Below, one piece after another: positions 23,801 to 33,281 of a DNA stretch of 64,000 nucleotides (position 1 is the first letter of the stretch; each line of letters begins with the position of its first letter). Made by a program: the position numbers and the translations under genes. The notes beneath the pieces are model-generated. The model made no database searches and had not been told where the DNA came from. It saw nothing but the letters and a program-made list of their open reading frames with translations. The stretch comes from Candidatus Gastranaerophilales bacterium. Its GTDB lineage: Bacteria > Cyanobacteriota > Vampirovibrionia > Gastranaerophilales > Gastranaerophilaceae. The DNA lies in contig CAJOJE010000007.1 in assembly GCA_905234865.1 (NCBI GenBank), positions 1 to 64,000 on the forward strand. The letters are read 5' to 3'.

Positions 23801-24823
23801 ATGAAGACCAAAACCCCCCAAAAGAGTGTACATAGTGAAGAAATGTTTGATTTCGGCGAATTTGACGAAAGTCAGATTTCAGCCATTGAAGAAGAAGAAC
23901 AGAGCCTTGAAAATGACCTCGAGGGCGAGTCTGACGAAAATAAAAATTTAAAAGAAGATTACAAAAGCATTCAAACCGACGATTCGGTTAAGGCGTATTT
24001 GCAGCAAATAGGTAAAATTCCGCTTTTATCTTTTGAAGAAGAAATGAAAGTTGCAAAAGAAATTAAAGAAAATAATTCCGTTAAGGCAAAAGAAATTCTT
24101 GTTAATTCAAATTTAAGGCTTGTTGTTTCTATTGCAAAAAAATATATAGGCAGAGGACTTTCTTTTCTTGATTTAATTCAGGAAGGAAATCTGGGGCTTA
24201 TTAAAGCCGCCGAAAAATTTGATTATGCAAAGGGGTATAAATTTTCCACTTATGCAACTTGGTGGATTCAACAATCAATAACAAGAGGAATTGCGGATAA
24301 ATCAAGAATAATAAGACTTCCCGTTCATATGATAGAAACATTGGGTAAAATTAAAAAGGCAACTTTTGACCTTTCGATTGAATTGGGGAGAATGCCTACA
24401 AAAGAGGAAACTGCGGAAAAAGTCGGTATTTCCGTATCAAAACTTACGCAGCTTCTAAAAAGTTCGCAAGGCACAATTTCAATTGAAACTCCCGCAAATC
24501 AAAAGGACGATTCCGCTAAAATTGCAGATTATATCGTTGATGAAACGGATTCTACCCCCGATACAAAAGTTACTCAAGACAGCCTTTTGGGGGATGTTAA
24601 GAGAATTTTGGACCAGTTGAACGAAAAAGAAAAAGACGTATTAATTTTAAGATACGGGCTTGATGATAACGGTCAAAAGAAAACTCTTGATGAAATCGGT
24701 ACAAGATACGGCGTTTCAAGAGAACGCATACGACAAATCGAAACAAGGGCGATTTCAAAACTGAAAAAACTTTGCAGAAATCAAAATTTAAGTTCAAATT
24801 TAAGAAATTATTTGGGAATATGA
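23801..24823 (+). CDS. rpoD: Primary RNA polymerase sigma factor (RpoD/SigA)
   Basis: This 340-aa sigma-70 has region 1.2 ([20 protein letters not shown]), regions 2.1-2.4 ([46 protein letters not shown]), region 3 and region 4.2 ([20 protein letters not shown]). An acidic ~50-residue N-terminus takes the place of region 1.1. The region 2.4 and 4.2 residues are standard, in agreement with the TTGACA/TATAAT promoters seen in this window. AGGAG precedes the ATG and a terminator follows. Confidence 0.95.
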   Translation: MKTKTPQKSVHSEEMFDFGEFDESQISAIEEEEQSLENDLEGESDENKNLKEDYKSIQTDDSVKAYLQQIGKIPLLSFEEEMKVAKEIKENNSVKAKEILVNSNLRLVVSIAKKYIGRGLSFLDLIQEGNLGLIKAAEKFDYAKGYKFSTYATWWIQQSITRGIADKSRIIRLPVHMIETLGKIKKATFDLSIELGRMPTKEETAEKVGISVSKLTQLLKSSQGTISIETPANQKDDSAKIADYIVDETDSTPDTKVTQDSLLGDVKRILDQLNEKEKDVLILRYGLDDNGQKKTLDEIGTRYGVSRERIRQIETRAISKLKKLCRNQNLSSNLRNYLGI

Positions 24824-24826
24824 TTT

Positions 24827-24853
24827 AAAAAGCTCTTTTTGAAAAGAGCTTTT
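24827..24853 (+). terminator. Terminator of the sigma factor gene
   Basis: AAAAGCTCTTTT pairs with AAAAGAGCTTTT around a 2-3 base loop, immediately after the stop codon. It is A- and T-flanked, so possibly bidirectional. Confidence 0.85.
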
Positions 24854-24907
24854 AATTTAATGTTAATTTTATGCCATGTTTCAAAAAAATTGCTATTATA
24901 AAAAACT

Positions 24908-26866
24908 ATGGTAAAAGTAGTAATAATTTCAAAAAATGAAGAATATAAAAAGTATCTGAGCGAATTTGATTTTCTTTGGAGCGATGTTTTTTATGACGAG
25001 CTTTTTGATTTTCGCCCCGATATTTTTATTGTGGATGATGAAATAGAAAATTCCGAAGAAATTTTAATGGCTCTGGGTGCAAAAAACTCTCCGAAAAACT
25101 TTGATATAATTTATTTAATCAATAAAGATTATAAAAACGAAATTCCTTTCGGCATTAAAATTATGACAAAACCTCTTAACGCAAGGGTTTTATTATCAGA
25201 AATTCATCTTGCCTTTGAAAATAAAAATAAAATAAAAGCTCTGACGGCTGAAAATACGGAATTAAAGAAAAATTTATACCAAATCGACGCATTTTATAAT
25301 GCAAGTTCAAAATTTGCAGGTACGCTCGATAAAAACAAACTTCTTGAAGTTCTTTTTGAAACAATGGAGAGAATTTTAAGTTTTGATATATCAACGGCGC
25401 TTATAAAAGATAATTTGGATGAAAATAAACTGAAATTTTTTGCATATTCTCTTAAAAAAATTACTCCCGATACAAAAGACAATTTATTGAATATGCTCTT
25501 TGAGGCGGCACAAAAACTCGAATTAAACGGGCTTAAAAGTACAAAAAACGAAATAGAAGAAATTATAAAAATTAAGCCTTCTTATAAAAATGAATTTTTT
25601 GATACGCTGTTTTTAAATTCGGATACGCTTTTTGCTCCGATTGTAATAAAGGATAAATTTGAGGGGATAATTCAAATTTTTAGAAAAACCCCCTTCACAA
25701 AAGAAGATTCGACTTTTTTTCAATCAATAATACATCAGGTTTTAGCGCCTTTAAGAAGCGTTGTATACATAGATGAGCTTGTTGGTACAAATTTAAAATT
25801 GCAAAAGCTGGAGAGAATAAAATCGGAATTCGTATCAATCGTATCTCATGAATTAAGAACCCCTCTGCAGCCTATTAATAACGCTTTAAGCATAATACTT
25901 TCCGAGCAGGCGGGAAAAATAGGGGAAGTTAATAAAAATTTTGCAAACATCGCAAAAAGAAATGTTGCAAGATTGTCGGGAATAATTGAAGATTTACTTG
26001 ATTTATCAAGAATGCAAACGGGAAAATTCGATTTTAAATTTAAAAAAGCAAGAATTGAACCTTCACTCGAGCTTGCTTATTCAACGTTTAAAAATCAGGC
26101 GCAGCTTAAAAACATTGCTCTTGAACTGAATATAGAAGAAAATTTACCCGATGTTTACATTGATTCTCACAGGATTGACCAAATAATTTCAAATTTAATT
26201 ACAAATGCAATGAAATTTACAAACGAGGGCGGAAAAATTACGATTTCGGCTTCTTCCGTTCAAAAGGCGGATGTTGATAATTTGATATTACCCGTATTAA
26301 AAAATTATGACGGAAAATATGTCCAAATATCCGTCCAAGATACGGGAATTGGAATTGAACAAGAAGATATACCGAAAATTTTCGATAAATTTTCTCAAAT
26401 AGAAAATACTCTATCCAGAAACACAGGCGGCGTGGGTTTAGGACTTACGATTTCAAAATATTTCATTGACGCTCATTTAGGGGGGATAACCGTTAATTCC
26501 AAAAAAAACGAAGGTTCAAAATTTAATGTTATAATTCCTTTTTACGATGACATAAAAGCGTTTGACATTGAATTGAATTTAAAAAAAAGAAACGATAAAG
26601 AAACGGGATATATTGAAATTAAAGAGCCTTTGGGTTTAAATTTTTATATCAATTTAAAAAGAAATAATATTGTCATCCTTACAAAAAATTCAAAAGAAAT
26701 TAACTACGAAAGCGAGGGCTTTTTAATCAATAAAGTTGTAATTCCGAACATTGAAAAAGGAGCTTTTGATTTTATGGTATCCAAGGTTGAAGAAGAAATT
26801 TCAAATTGTGAAAAAAAATATGATATATTGTTAGAAAAAGCCTTTTATAAAAATGAGGTTAATTAG
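24908..26866 (+). CDS. Sensor histidine kinase with GAF domain and receiver-like N-terminus
   Basis: This is a 652-aa cytosolic kinase. Residues 1-~100 look like a receiver fold (VKVVIISKNEEYKKYL, FRPDIFIVDDEI, IKIMTKPLNARVLLSEI). A coiled coil and GAF domain lie at ~130-290, HisKA with H314 (SHELRTPLQP) and HATPase_c with N-box (IISNLITNAMKFT), DTGIGI, F-box and GGVGLGLTIS. A ~110-residue C-terminal extension follows. There is no membrane segment. A short-leader start with extended -10 TGCTATTAT ends 8 bases before the ATG. It is the first gene of a kinase/response regulator/GspE-like operon. Confidence 0.92.
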   Translation: MVKVVIISKNEEYKKYLSEFDFLWSDVFYDELFDFRPDIFIVDDEIENSEEILMALGAKNSPKNFDIIYLINKDYKNEIPFGIKIMTKPLNARVLLSEIHLAFENKNKIKALTAENTELKKNLYQIDAFYNASSKFAGTLDKNKLLEVLFETMERILSFDISTALIKDNLDENKLKFFAYSLKKITPDTKDNLLNMLFEAAQKLELNGLKSTKNEIEEIIKIKPSYKNEFFDTLFLNSDTLFAPIVIKDKFEGIIQIFRKTPFTKEDSTFFQSIIHQVLAPLRSVVYIDELVGTNLKLQKLERIKSEFVSIVSHELRTPLQPINNALSIILSEQAGKIGEVNKNFANIAKRNVARLSGIIEDLLDLSRMQTGKFDFKFKKARIEPSLELAYSTFKNQAQLKNIALELNIEENLPDVYIDSHRIDQIISNLITNAMKFTNEGGKITISASSVQKADVDNLILPVLKNYDGKYVQISVQDTGIGIEQEDIPKIFDKFSQIENTLSRNTGGVGLGLTISKYFIDAHLGGITVNSKKNEGSKFNVIIPFYDDIKAFDIELNLKKRNDKETGYIEIKEPLGLNFYINLKRNNIVILTKNSKEINYESEGFLINKVVIPNIEKGAFDFMVSKVEEEISNCEKKYDILLEKAFYKNEVN

Positions 26867-26880
26867 CGGAGTCTTTATAA

Positions 26881-27249
26881 ATGTCTAAAAAAATTCTTGT
26901 CGTTGATGATGAAAAAGATATAACCGAAACCATCTCTTTTATGCTTAAAGCTGAAGGGTACGAAGTTTTTTGCGCAAATGACGGGGAAGAAGGGTTGAAT
27001 TTTGCAAAAGAAATTATGCCCGACTTAATAATACTGGATGTTATGATGCCGAAAATTAACGGATATAAAATTGCCCGTCTTTTAAAATATGACAATAAAT
27101 ATAAACATATTCCGATTATCATGGTAACTGCAAGAGGGCAGGAATCCGATAAGCTCATTGGTGAAGAAACGGGTGCGAATGAATATATTACAAAGCCTTT
27201 TGAGTTTGAAGAACTTTTAAACAGCGTAAATAAGTATTTGGGAGCGTAA
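26881..27249 (+). CDS. CheY-like single-domain response regulator
   Basis: This 122-aa receiver domain has D9-D10, phospho-acceptor D53 (LIILDVMMPKING), T83 and K105 (ITKPFEF). It has no output domain, so it must act by protein contact. It sits 14 bases after the kinase and 3 bases before the GspE-like gene, making those two its likely partners. Confidence 0.93.
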   Translation: MSKKILVVDDEKDITETISFMLKAEGYEVFCANDGEEGLNFAKEIMPDLIILDVMMPKINGYKIARLLKYDNKYKHIPIIMVTARGQESDKLIGEETGANEYITKPFEFEELLNSVNKYLGA

Positions 27250-27252
27250 AAA

Positions 27253-28632
27253 ATGGACGTGGTTACAAATAAAACCATAGATAAACTCAAATACGATCTT
27301 GTGAGAAATCATTTAATAAGTTTTGATGATATAGAACATGCCCAAGAAATTGCAAATGCCCAAAATACGAACTTAGGGCAGGTCTTAATTAATTCTAATT
27401 TAATAACGGAAGAACAGCTTTTAAAATTTCTTGAAACAATGCTTCATATACCGTCCGTTAATCTTGACGATTATGAAATTGATAAAAAATGCCTTCAATA
27501 CATAACGTATAAGGAAGCAATACAATATAAAATTCTTCCTCTTTTTCAAATTGAAGATACTCTGACCGTTATTATGGCGGATCCTCTTGATTTGTATTCT
27601 CTCGACAAAATTATCGAAAGAACGGGAAAAACGATTGAACCTGTTCTTGGAAGTCAAAATTCCATTTTGAAAAAAATTAACGAATATTATGAATTAAAAG
27701 GCAAAGTGCAGGATATAATTTCTAAAGAAGATGATGAAACAAACTGGGCGGATGAACTCCATAAGGAAGATTTATCCGAAGAACATCTTCAAAATCTTTT
27801 CAGGGGGATTTTAAAGCAGGCAATAAAAGAGGATGTGCATGAACTTTTCTTTGAACATCTTCAAGACGATTTGACGGTGAATTTTAAAAAAGGAGATGAA
27901 ACCTATTCCACAGGCTCAATCCCGACACTTTTAATAAGCCCTTTTGTACAGATGTTGAAATCGCTTTGTGCGCTTGACCCTACAATATCGGAAATTCCGC
28001 AATTGGGAAAATTGAGTTTTAACGTAAATTCAATAAAACTTACGGCAATAATTTCCGCATACCCTATTATAACGGGTGAAAGAATTTCATTAAAAATCTA
28101 TCATCCGCCCGAAAAAATAGAAGAAATAATTAAAAATCAGGAAACAGTATTAAAATTAAAGCAAGAAATCGAACAATCGGGTATAATTCTTGTTTGCGGA
28201 AGTTCTCTATCGGGGAAAACTCATCTTGTTTACTCAATTTTAAGAGATTTGACCCCTAAGGGAAAAATTGCAATGACAATTGAATCTATTGCAAAATATA
28301 AATTGGATAATGTCAGACAATCGGAATTAAATGAATCCGTCGGCTTTAATTTAGATAAAGCAATGAGATATATTGAGTTTCAATCCCCGGACATAGTTTA
28401 TTTTGAAGGTATTGCAACCAAAGACGGGCTTGATTTTTTCACTTCTTTAACTTTTAAAAATAAAACTCTGATAACAGAGTTTTTGGCGGATAATATCGAC
28501 GATTTAAGAAGAAAATTTTTATATCCCGAGTTTTCAATGTTTAAATCTGTCATAAATTGTATAGTTTTTATACACTCTAAAGATACGGTGGAATTTTTTG
28601 ATAAAGAAGCCATAACACGTTATCTTTTCTAA
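27253..28632 (+). CDS. Degenerate GspE/PilB-family ATPase-like protein
   Basis: This 459-aa protein has an N-terminal MshEN-type domain (~20-150: DIEHAQEIANAQNTNLGQVL, LPLFQIEDTLTVIMADPLD) and a shortened secretion-ATPase core. It has a recognisable Walker A (CGSSLSGKT, K322) and the strand ITGERISLKIY. The Walker B region is changed (SPDIVYFEGIATKDG instead of DPDIIMVGEIRD), the His box is lost and the CxxC zinc site is absent. PilB/GspE are usually ~560-600 aa. ATP hydrolysis is therefore doubtful, and a regulatory role is more likely. MshEN domains can bind c-di-GMP; a diguanylate cyclase is encoded at 52666. It is operonic with a kinase and a CheY-like regulator. Confidence 0.7.
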   Translation: MDVVTNKTIDKLKYDLVRNHLISFDDIEHAQEIANAQNTNLGQVLINSNLITEEQLLKFLETMLHIPSVNLDDYEIDKKCLQYITYKEAIQYKILPLFQIEDTLTVIMADPLDLYSLDKIIERTGKTIEPVLGSQNSILKKINEYYELKGKVQDIISKEDDETNWADELHKEDLSEEHLQNLFRGILKQAIKEDVHELFFEHLQDDLTVNFKKGDETYSTGSIPTLLISPFVQMLKSLCALDPTISEIPQLGKLSFNVNSIKLTAIISAYPIITGERISLKIYHPPEKIEEIIKNQETVLKLKQEIEQSGIILVCGSSLSGKTHLVYSILRDLTPKGKIAMTIESIAKYKLDNVRQSELNESVGFNLDKAMRYIEFQSPDIVYFEGIATKDGLDFFTSLTFKNKTLITEFLADNIDDLRRKFLYPEFSMFKSVINCIVFIHSKDTVEFFDKEAITRYLF

Positions 28633-28707
28633 AATTTTAAATTTTATTAACAAAAACATATATACTTTTCTTGCCCATTTTTTAAATTTTATGATAGTAT
28701 TTCTGCT

Positions 28708-29325
28708 ATGAGAAGAATGTTGCTTACATTTTTAATGCTTTTAGTTATGCAATCATGTGAAGCTGTTGATGTTGTTGTTGAAAGTTTGATAAATATTGAT
28801 ACGGCAACCGAAGAAACTTCCTTCAGAGCAAAAGTTTTAGACAATGCCGAAATGGAATCGGGTTTAAAATTTGAAAAAGATGCAATTATTATAGGTAATA
28901 TAATTAAAATCAAAGATGCCTCAAGAGGCGACAGGGATGCTTATATTATAGTTCAACCCACATCAGAGGAAAAAGACGGAGTAATAAAAGCAATAGAAGA
29001 CGATACCCTTGAAGCAAAAGTTGTCGGATATTCCAAAAAAGATTGGAAAGAAACGGGGCTTGATTTAGGAACAAAGGCGGGGCTTACGGTCGGTTCCCAT
29101 TTTTTACCGGGGTTAAGTCAGGCATTTTATTTTACTAAAGGAATGATTTGTCCCGAAGAGGGCAAATCGAGGCTTAAATCCGCAGTCAGCGGTGTTTATG
29201 AAAATTCGCCCTTTAAATATCTTTCAAAAGGCGAAGAGTTAAGTATGGAAGAAGGTGATATGCTTGTTTTAAAAATGTATCATGCCGATATTCCCAAATG
29301 GAATGTCTTAAAAAGGCAAAAATAA
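28708..29325 (+). CDS. Exported protein of unknown function, 205 aa
   Basis: An N-terminal signal peptide (MRRMLLTFLMLLVMQ, cleavage probably after SCEA; C17 has no proper lipobox) is followed by a beta-rich domain (FRAKVLDN, IIIGNIIKIKDASRGDRDAYIIVQP) and a glycine-rich helical region. The order of elements resembles the exported protein at 62926-63612 (FSSYLTRDV, PRGTVVRGSVLRVKS, a GAG-rich stretch, then FELMLLEPL). A TTGCCC/TAGTAT promoter-like pair precedes it with the start only ~10 bases downstream. Confidence 0.6.
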   Translation: MRRMLLTFLMLLVMQSCEAVDVVVESLINIDTATEETSFRAKVLDNAEMESGLKFEKDAIIIGNIIKIKDASRGDRDAYIIVQPTSEEKDGVIKAIEDDTLEAKVVGYSKKDWKETGLDLGTKAGLTVGSHFLPGLSQAFYFTKGMICPEEGKSRLKSAVSGVYENSPFKYLSKGEELSMEEGDMLVLKMYHADIPKWNVLKRQK

Positions 29326-29378
29326 TTAATTCCGAGTTTTGTAAATAGTGTTAGTGTGTTAGTTTAGTTCGATAAAAA

Positions 29379-31775
29379 ATGAAAGTAGAAAAAATTAATT
29401 CGGCTTATAATTGCCGTAAGGATTTAGTCTTGGGCAAAAAAGCTCAAGCAGGTGTCGATAATTCACCTTTAAAAAATATCACCGAAATTTCAAATATATG
29501 CTATAAACCGATTTCTTTCGGAAGAACAATTCAAGAGCACAGGAGCTGGGGCGGAAGAATTGACCCTAAAACAAAAGAAGTAAGTTTTAAAATGTTTACT
29601 TTTCCCGATGCCAAAGGCGTAGATGTTCTTATATCGAAAGAAAATGAGGAAGAACCTCTTGAAATTCCTATGGAAAACAAGGGTAAGGGCGTTTTTGAAG
29701 TAACAAACATATCCCCCGATATCGTAAAAAACGGGGACAGATATCAATTTAAAATTACAAAATCAAACGATGAAACAGAAATCGTAAAAGACCCGTATTC
29801 CTTTAAACAAGAGGAATTAAACGGCGCTTCGACTTTGTATGACCAAAGTGAATACAAGTGGAAATACGATGAAGCTTGGAAGAAAAATCCAAACAGAATT
29901 ACAAGAACTTCAAACGGTAAAGACGGTCATAAAAATGTTCGAGAATGCAGGATTTATGCCGTAAGTCCCGATACAATTTCTGATGAAAGAAGCTATGAAG
30001 GCGTAATTCCCAAATTAAAGAAAATAAAAAGAAACGGATTTAACACCCTTGAAGTTATGCATGTGGAAAATGCCTGTGCATACAACTGGGGGTATGACGG
30101 TGTGGATAAATCTTCTCCGAGTAAATACTTAGGAGGTCCCGACCAATTAAAAAATCTTGTCGATTCGGCTCACAAAGAAGGGTTAAATGTTGTGTTTGAC
30201 GTTATTCCAAACCACATAGGACCCGATGGAAACCAATTATCAAAAACGGGACCATATATAAAAGGTCCTAACGATTTTGGGGACGCTTTTAATTTTGAGG
30301 GCGATAATTCGGAACACGTCAGAGATTATATCGTAAATTCAATGATGAATTGGGTCGATAATTACCATGTCGACGGGTTAAGGCTCGATATGACAAAATA
30401 TATGGAGTCTGATTACACCCTGAAAAATATTGCAGCCGATTTGAATTATCATTTTCCGGATTGTTTCACGATAGCGGAAGATTCAAGAGAAAATGTCGGA
30501 TTAAGCGAAAATGACGCTCCCATTTGGAATGATGAAAGCCAGCTTCATGATAAAAGGGTTACAAATAAGCTCCGCCCCGAAGATTACGGCGAAGGAAAAT
30601 CGGAAGCGGAGCATGCTAATGTCACCAAAAAGATTTTTGGAGATTACGGCGGAATAGGCAGGCTGGGTATGGATTCGGAATGGGATTTCAGTTTTCATCA
30701 CAGACTTGATGATATGTTTTATGATCCAAAAAATACCGATGATATGATTAATACTTTAATGCAAGGTCAACATGCGGTAAAATACGTTATGAGCCATGAT
30801 GAAATCGGAAACCATGAAGGTACGAGAAAAATTGCAAAAGCAATGGTTCCGAAACTTGAATTAAATCAAAAATTATATTTGAATGATGACGATAAAAAAA
30901 GGACAAAAGAATTTGCAAAGCTAAAAAAATATAATCCTTCCCATGCGGAATATATCGTAAGCTGCCAAAAAGAACAATTGGCGGCGGAAGATATTGCAAT
31001 TAAATTCCAAACGGGAGAATTGGATAAATATAAAACTAATAAATCAAATACATATTATGAAAATAAAGAAATAAACGATAAACTTCAAAAAGAAGTTTTA
31101 GACCCTTGGGGTATTCCAAAAGAGCTCGGAATTACATATTCAAAAATTCAAAGAGCATACGATAAAGCTTACAATCAGACTAAAATGGCACAAGCTTTCA
31201 CCTTTGGCATACCGGGGCCAAAAATGGTATTTCAGGGGGACGAAAAGGCGGATTTAACGCCGTTTAGATTTTTCAGAGAATTTGAATCCGTACCCGTTGA
31301 AGATTATCTGTATGTGGAAAAAGGTTATAAACCCGCAGAAGATGCGCTTGAAGCGTCAACTATGGGGCAATTAAAATATTCTAAACAAGGTTTATCTAAA
31401 ATGAAGTCTTTTGAAAAATTAACAAAAGATTTAAACAAGGTAAATGAAAAAAACTCGGCTTTAAGATTGGGATATATTAACGGAACCCATACCGTTAATC
31501 ACCATGGTTCTTCTGTTGTAGGGTTATTGTCCGAAGATTTTGAAAACGGCAATAAAGTATATACCGTAACGAATTTCAGCGATTTTTCCTATGATAAGGA
31601 TTATGAAATTCAATTTCCCGAAGGAAAATGGAAAGAAGTTATAAATACCGAAAATTCAAAATACGGCGGACAATCAAAATTTTTGAACGAAAAAACGGTG
31701 GAGTCGGACGGAAAAGAAAGTTCAAAAATAAGCCTCGGCGGATATTCAACGCTAATCTTTGAAAGAGTCGGTTAA
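29379..31775 (+). CDS. GH13 alpha-amylase-family enzyme
   Basis: This 798-aa protein has an N-terminal ~50-residue unassigned segment, a CBM48-like beta domain (VSFKMFTFPDAKGVDVLISK) and a (beta/alpha)8 catalytic domain with region I DVIPNH, region II with nucleophile D337 (GLRLDMTKYM), region III with acid E367 (IAEDSREN) and region IV H473-D474 (SHDEIGNHEG). A large insertion lies near 400-460, and a C-terminal beta domain ends in GGYSTLIFERVG. The CBM48 plus GH13 order fits branching enzymes, isoamylases or trehalohydrolases. No signal peptide is present, so it is probably intracellular glycogen metabolism. Exact specificity is undecided. Confidence 0.85.
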   Translation: MKVEKINSAYNCRKDLVLGKKAQAGVDNSPLKNITEISNICYKPISFGRTIQEHRSWGGRIDPKTKEVSFKMFTFPDAKGVDVLISKENEEEPLEIPMENKGKGVFEVTNISPDIVKNGDRYQFKITKSNDETEIVKDPYSFKQEELNGASTLYDQSEYKWKYDEAWKKNPNRITRTSNGKDGHKNVRECRIYAVSPDTISDERSYEGVIPKLKKIKRNGFNTLEVMHVENACAYNWGYDGVDKSSPSKYLGGPDQLKNLVDSAHKEGLNVVFDVIPNHIGPDGNQLSKTGPYIKGPNDFGDAFNFEGDNSEHVRDYIVNSMMNWVDNYHVDGLRLDMTKYMESDYTLKNIAADLNYHFPDCFTIAEDSRENVGLSENDAPIWNDESQLHDKRVTNKLRPEDYGEGKSEAEHANVTKKIFGDYGGIGRLGMDSEWDFSFHHRLDDMFYDPKNTDDMINTLMQGQHAVKYVMSHDEIGNHEGTRKIAKAMVPKLELNQKLYLNDDDKKRTKEFAKLKKYNPSHAEYIVSCQKEQLAAEDIAIKFQTGELDKYKTNKSNTYYENKEINDKLQKEVLDPWGIPKELGITYSKIQRAYDKAYNQTKMAQAFTFGIPGPKMVFQGDEKADLTPFRFFREFESVPVEDYLYVEKGYKPAEDALEASTMGQLKYSKQGLSKMKSFEKLTKDLNKVNEKNSALRLGYINGTHTVNHHGSSVVGLLSEDFENGNKVYTVTNFSDFSYDKDYEIQFPEGKWKEVINTENSKYGGQSKFLNEKTVESDGKESSKISLGGYSTLIFERVG

Positions 31776-31790
31776 AATTATTTTTCAATT

Positions 31791-31826
31791 AAAAAACGCT
31801 TCCCGTAAAATAAGGAAGCGTTTTTT
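31791..31826. terminator. Bidirectional terminator between GH13 gene and hup
   Basis: AAAAAACGCTTCC (31791-31803) pairs with GGAAGCGTTTTTT (31814-31826) around a 10-base loop. The A run and T run let it serve both convergent genes. Confidence 0.93.
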
Positions 31827-31841
31827 AATTCTTTATAAAAC

Positions 31842-32120
31842 TTATTTTTTATTAACAAGTTCTTTGAATTTTTTACCTGCTGAGAATGCGGGAACTGTTT
31901 TTGCGGCAATTTTAATTTCTTTTCCCGTTTGAGGATTTCTTCCCGTTCTTGCAGCTCTTTTTCTTGATTCAAAAGTACCGAAACCTACCAAAGTAACTTT
32001 TTGACCTTTTGAAACCGATTTTTGAACTGTTTCAATGAAGCCGTTTAAAACTTCGGTAGCTTCTTTTTGTGTAACTTTTGCTTTTTTTGCAACTTCTTGT
32101 ACTAATTCTTCTTTGTTCAT
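31842..32120 (-). CDS. hup: HU-family nucleoid protein
   Basis: This 92-aa histone-like DNA-binding protein contains KVTLVGFGTFESRKRAARTG and NPQTGKEIKIAAKTVPAFSAG, the HU beta-arm and core. The start is placed at the ATG at 32120 because AAAGGGG lies just upstream; a longer in-frame start at 32198 would fall upstream of the promoter. A strong promoter fits an abundant protein. Confidence 0.96.
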   Translation of the reverse strand: MNKEELVQEVAKKAKVTQKEATEVLNGFIETVQKSVSKGQKVTLVGFGTFESRKRAARTGRNPQTGKEIKIAAKTVPAFSAGKKFKELVNKK

Positions 32121-32147
32121 CGTGGAACCCCTTTCTATATATGCCCG

Positions 32148-32176
32148 ATTATATTGGATAATAAGGTTTTTGGCAA
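32148..32176 (-). promoter_or_regulatory. Strong promoter of hup
   Basis: On the minus strand TTGCCA (32176-32171), exactly 17 bases, then TATAAT (32153-32148). The predicted start is near 32141, giving a ~20-base leader that includes the ribosome binding site. This supports the shorter start of hup. Confidence 0.85.
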
Positions 32177-32239
32177 GTTTTTTCTTAAAAATATACAAAA
32201 GTTATACTATTTTTATTAAAAAATTGTTATAATTAGAAT

Positions 32240-32587
32240 ATGGCAAATTTAAGGTGGTATGATAAAGACAGGTACTTGAGCGCATTTATGACGTTGTTGG
32301 AGAATTTGCCCGAGGACGTTCAAACCGGCGTGGCGCTTGATGTTTTGGATGAAATACCCAAAATCATCAATAGCGACTGTGATAAATTTATGGAACTTGT
32401 TGAAAACCATGACCCTAAAAAGTATCAACGTTGGTATGACCAAAATGAAAACCTCCATAAGGTTTTTGAAGCAATCAGGCAGTTAAACGAAACGGAACGA
32501 GAAAGTTTGTATGTAAGTATTTCAAACATCATGCAGCAAAATACCGAATTGAATTTAGTTAATCTCAAAATAAAAGGTAATGAATAA
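32240..32587 (+). CDS. Conserved hypothetical protein, 115 aa
   Basis: A small, acidic, helical cytosolic protein (YDKDRYLSAFMTLLENLPED, HKVFEAIRQLNETERESLY). No family is recognised. A TATAAT at 32228-32233 ends 6 bases before the ATG and there is no ribosome binding site, so the mRNA may be leaderless. Its stop overlaps the start of the SDR gene by 8 bases, so the two are co-translated. Confidence 0.65.
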   Translation: MANLRWYDKDRYLSAFMTLLENLPEDVQTGVALDVLDEIPKIINSDCDKFMELVENHDPKKYQRWYDQNENLHKVFEAIRQLNETERESLYVSISNIMQQNTELNLVNLKIKGNE

Positions 32588-33281
32588 AAAAGTCTTAATA
32601 ACGGGTTCAACTTCAGGCATAGGCAAGGTTACATACGATATACTCATAAAAGCGGGGTATAAAGTCTTTCAAACAGGAAGCAGAAAGGCGGATTTTGAAA
32701 ATTATTTTCAAGCCGATCTTTCAAATTTAGATAACGCCAAAAATCTTTCTTTGTACATAAAAGAAAATTTTGGCGATATTGACATACTTATAAATAACGC
32801 AGGTGCATACCTGTATTCCCCGATTGAAAAAGTTACGAAGGAAGATATCGAAAAGTATTTTAATTTGAATTTTTTATCTCATTATTATTTAACAACGCTT
32901 TTTGTTCCCAAAATGAAAGAAAAAAAATGGGGAAGAATTATAAATATATCCTCTATTTCGGGAGTCTTGGGAGAAGCAAACGCAAGCCTTTATTCTTCTT
33001 CAAAATCCGCATTCTACGGTTTTTCAAAAGCTCTTGCACTTGAACTTGCGCAATACAACATAACCGTAAATTCCATTTCTCCGGGGTGGGTTGAAACTCC
33101 ATTGGCTGAAAACGCTTTATCTAAAGAAGAAAAAGATGAAATACTTGATATCGTTCCTCAAAAAAGGTTTGTTGAGCCGTCTGAAATCGGAAATCTTATT
33201 TTATATTTAATCTCCGATAATGCAAAAGGCATAACGGGGCAAAACATCAATCTTTGTGCGGGTTTAACCTGCGGGTGTTAA
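32580..33281 (+). CDS. Short-chain dehydrogenase/reductase (FabG-like)
   Basis: This 233-aa NAD(P)-dependent oxidoreductase has cofactor motif TGSTSGIG at 8-15, NNAGAY, catalytic Ser in INISSISG and YxxxK (YSSSK), followed by the PGWVETPL loop. It is a classical SDR; the substrate is not indicated. FabG-type 3-oxoacyl reductase is possible, but a separate main fabG probably exists elsewhere. It converges with thiL with a 4-base overlap of the 3' ends. Confidence 0.85.
   Translation: MNKKVLITGSTSGIGKVTYDILIKAGYKVFQTGSRKADFENYFQADLSNLDNAKNLSLYIKENFGDIDILINNAGAYLYSPIEKVTKEDIEKYFNLNFLSHYYLTTLFVPKMKEKKWGRIINISSISGVLGEANASLYSSSKSAFYGFSKALALELAQYNITVNSISPGWVETPLAENALSKEEKDEILDIVPQKRFVEPSEIGNLILYLISDNAKGITGQNINLCAGLTCGC

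Noticed and set aside
26859-27290. 143-codon minus-strand frame
   Set aside because: Antisense shadow of the CheY-like gene.
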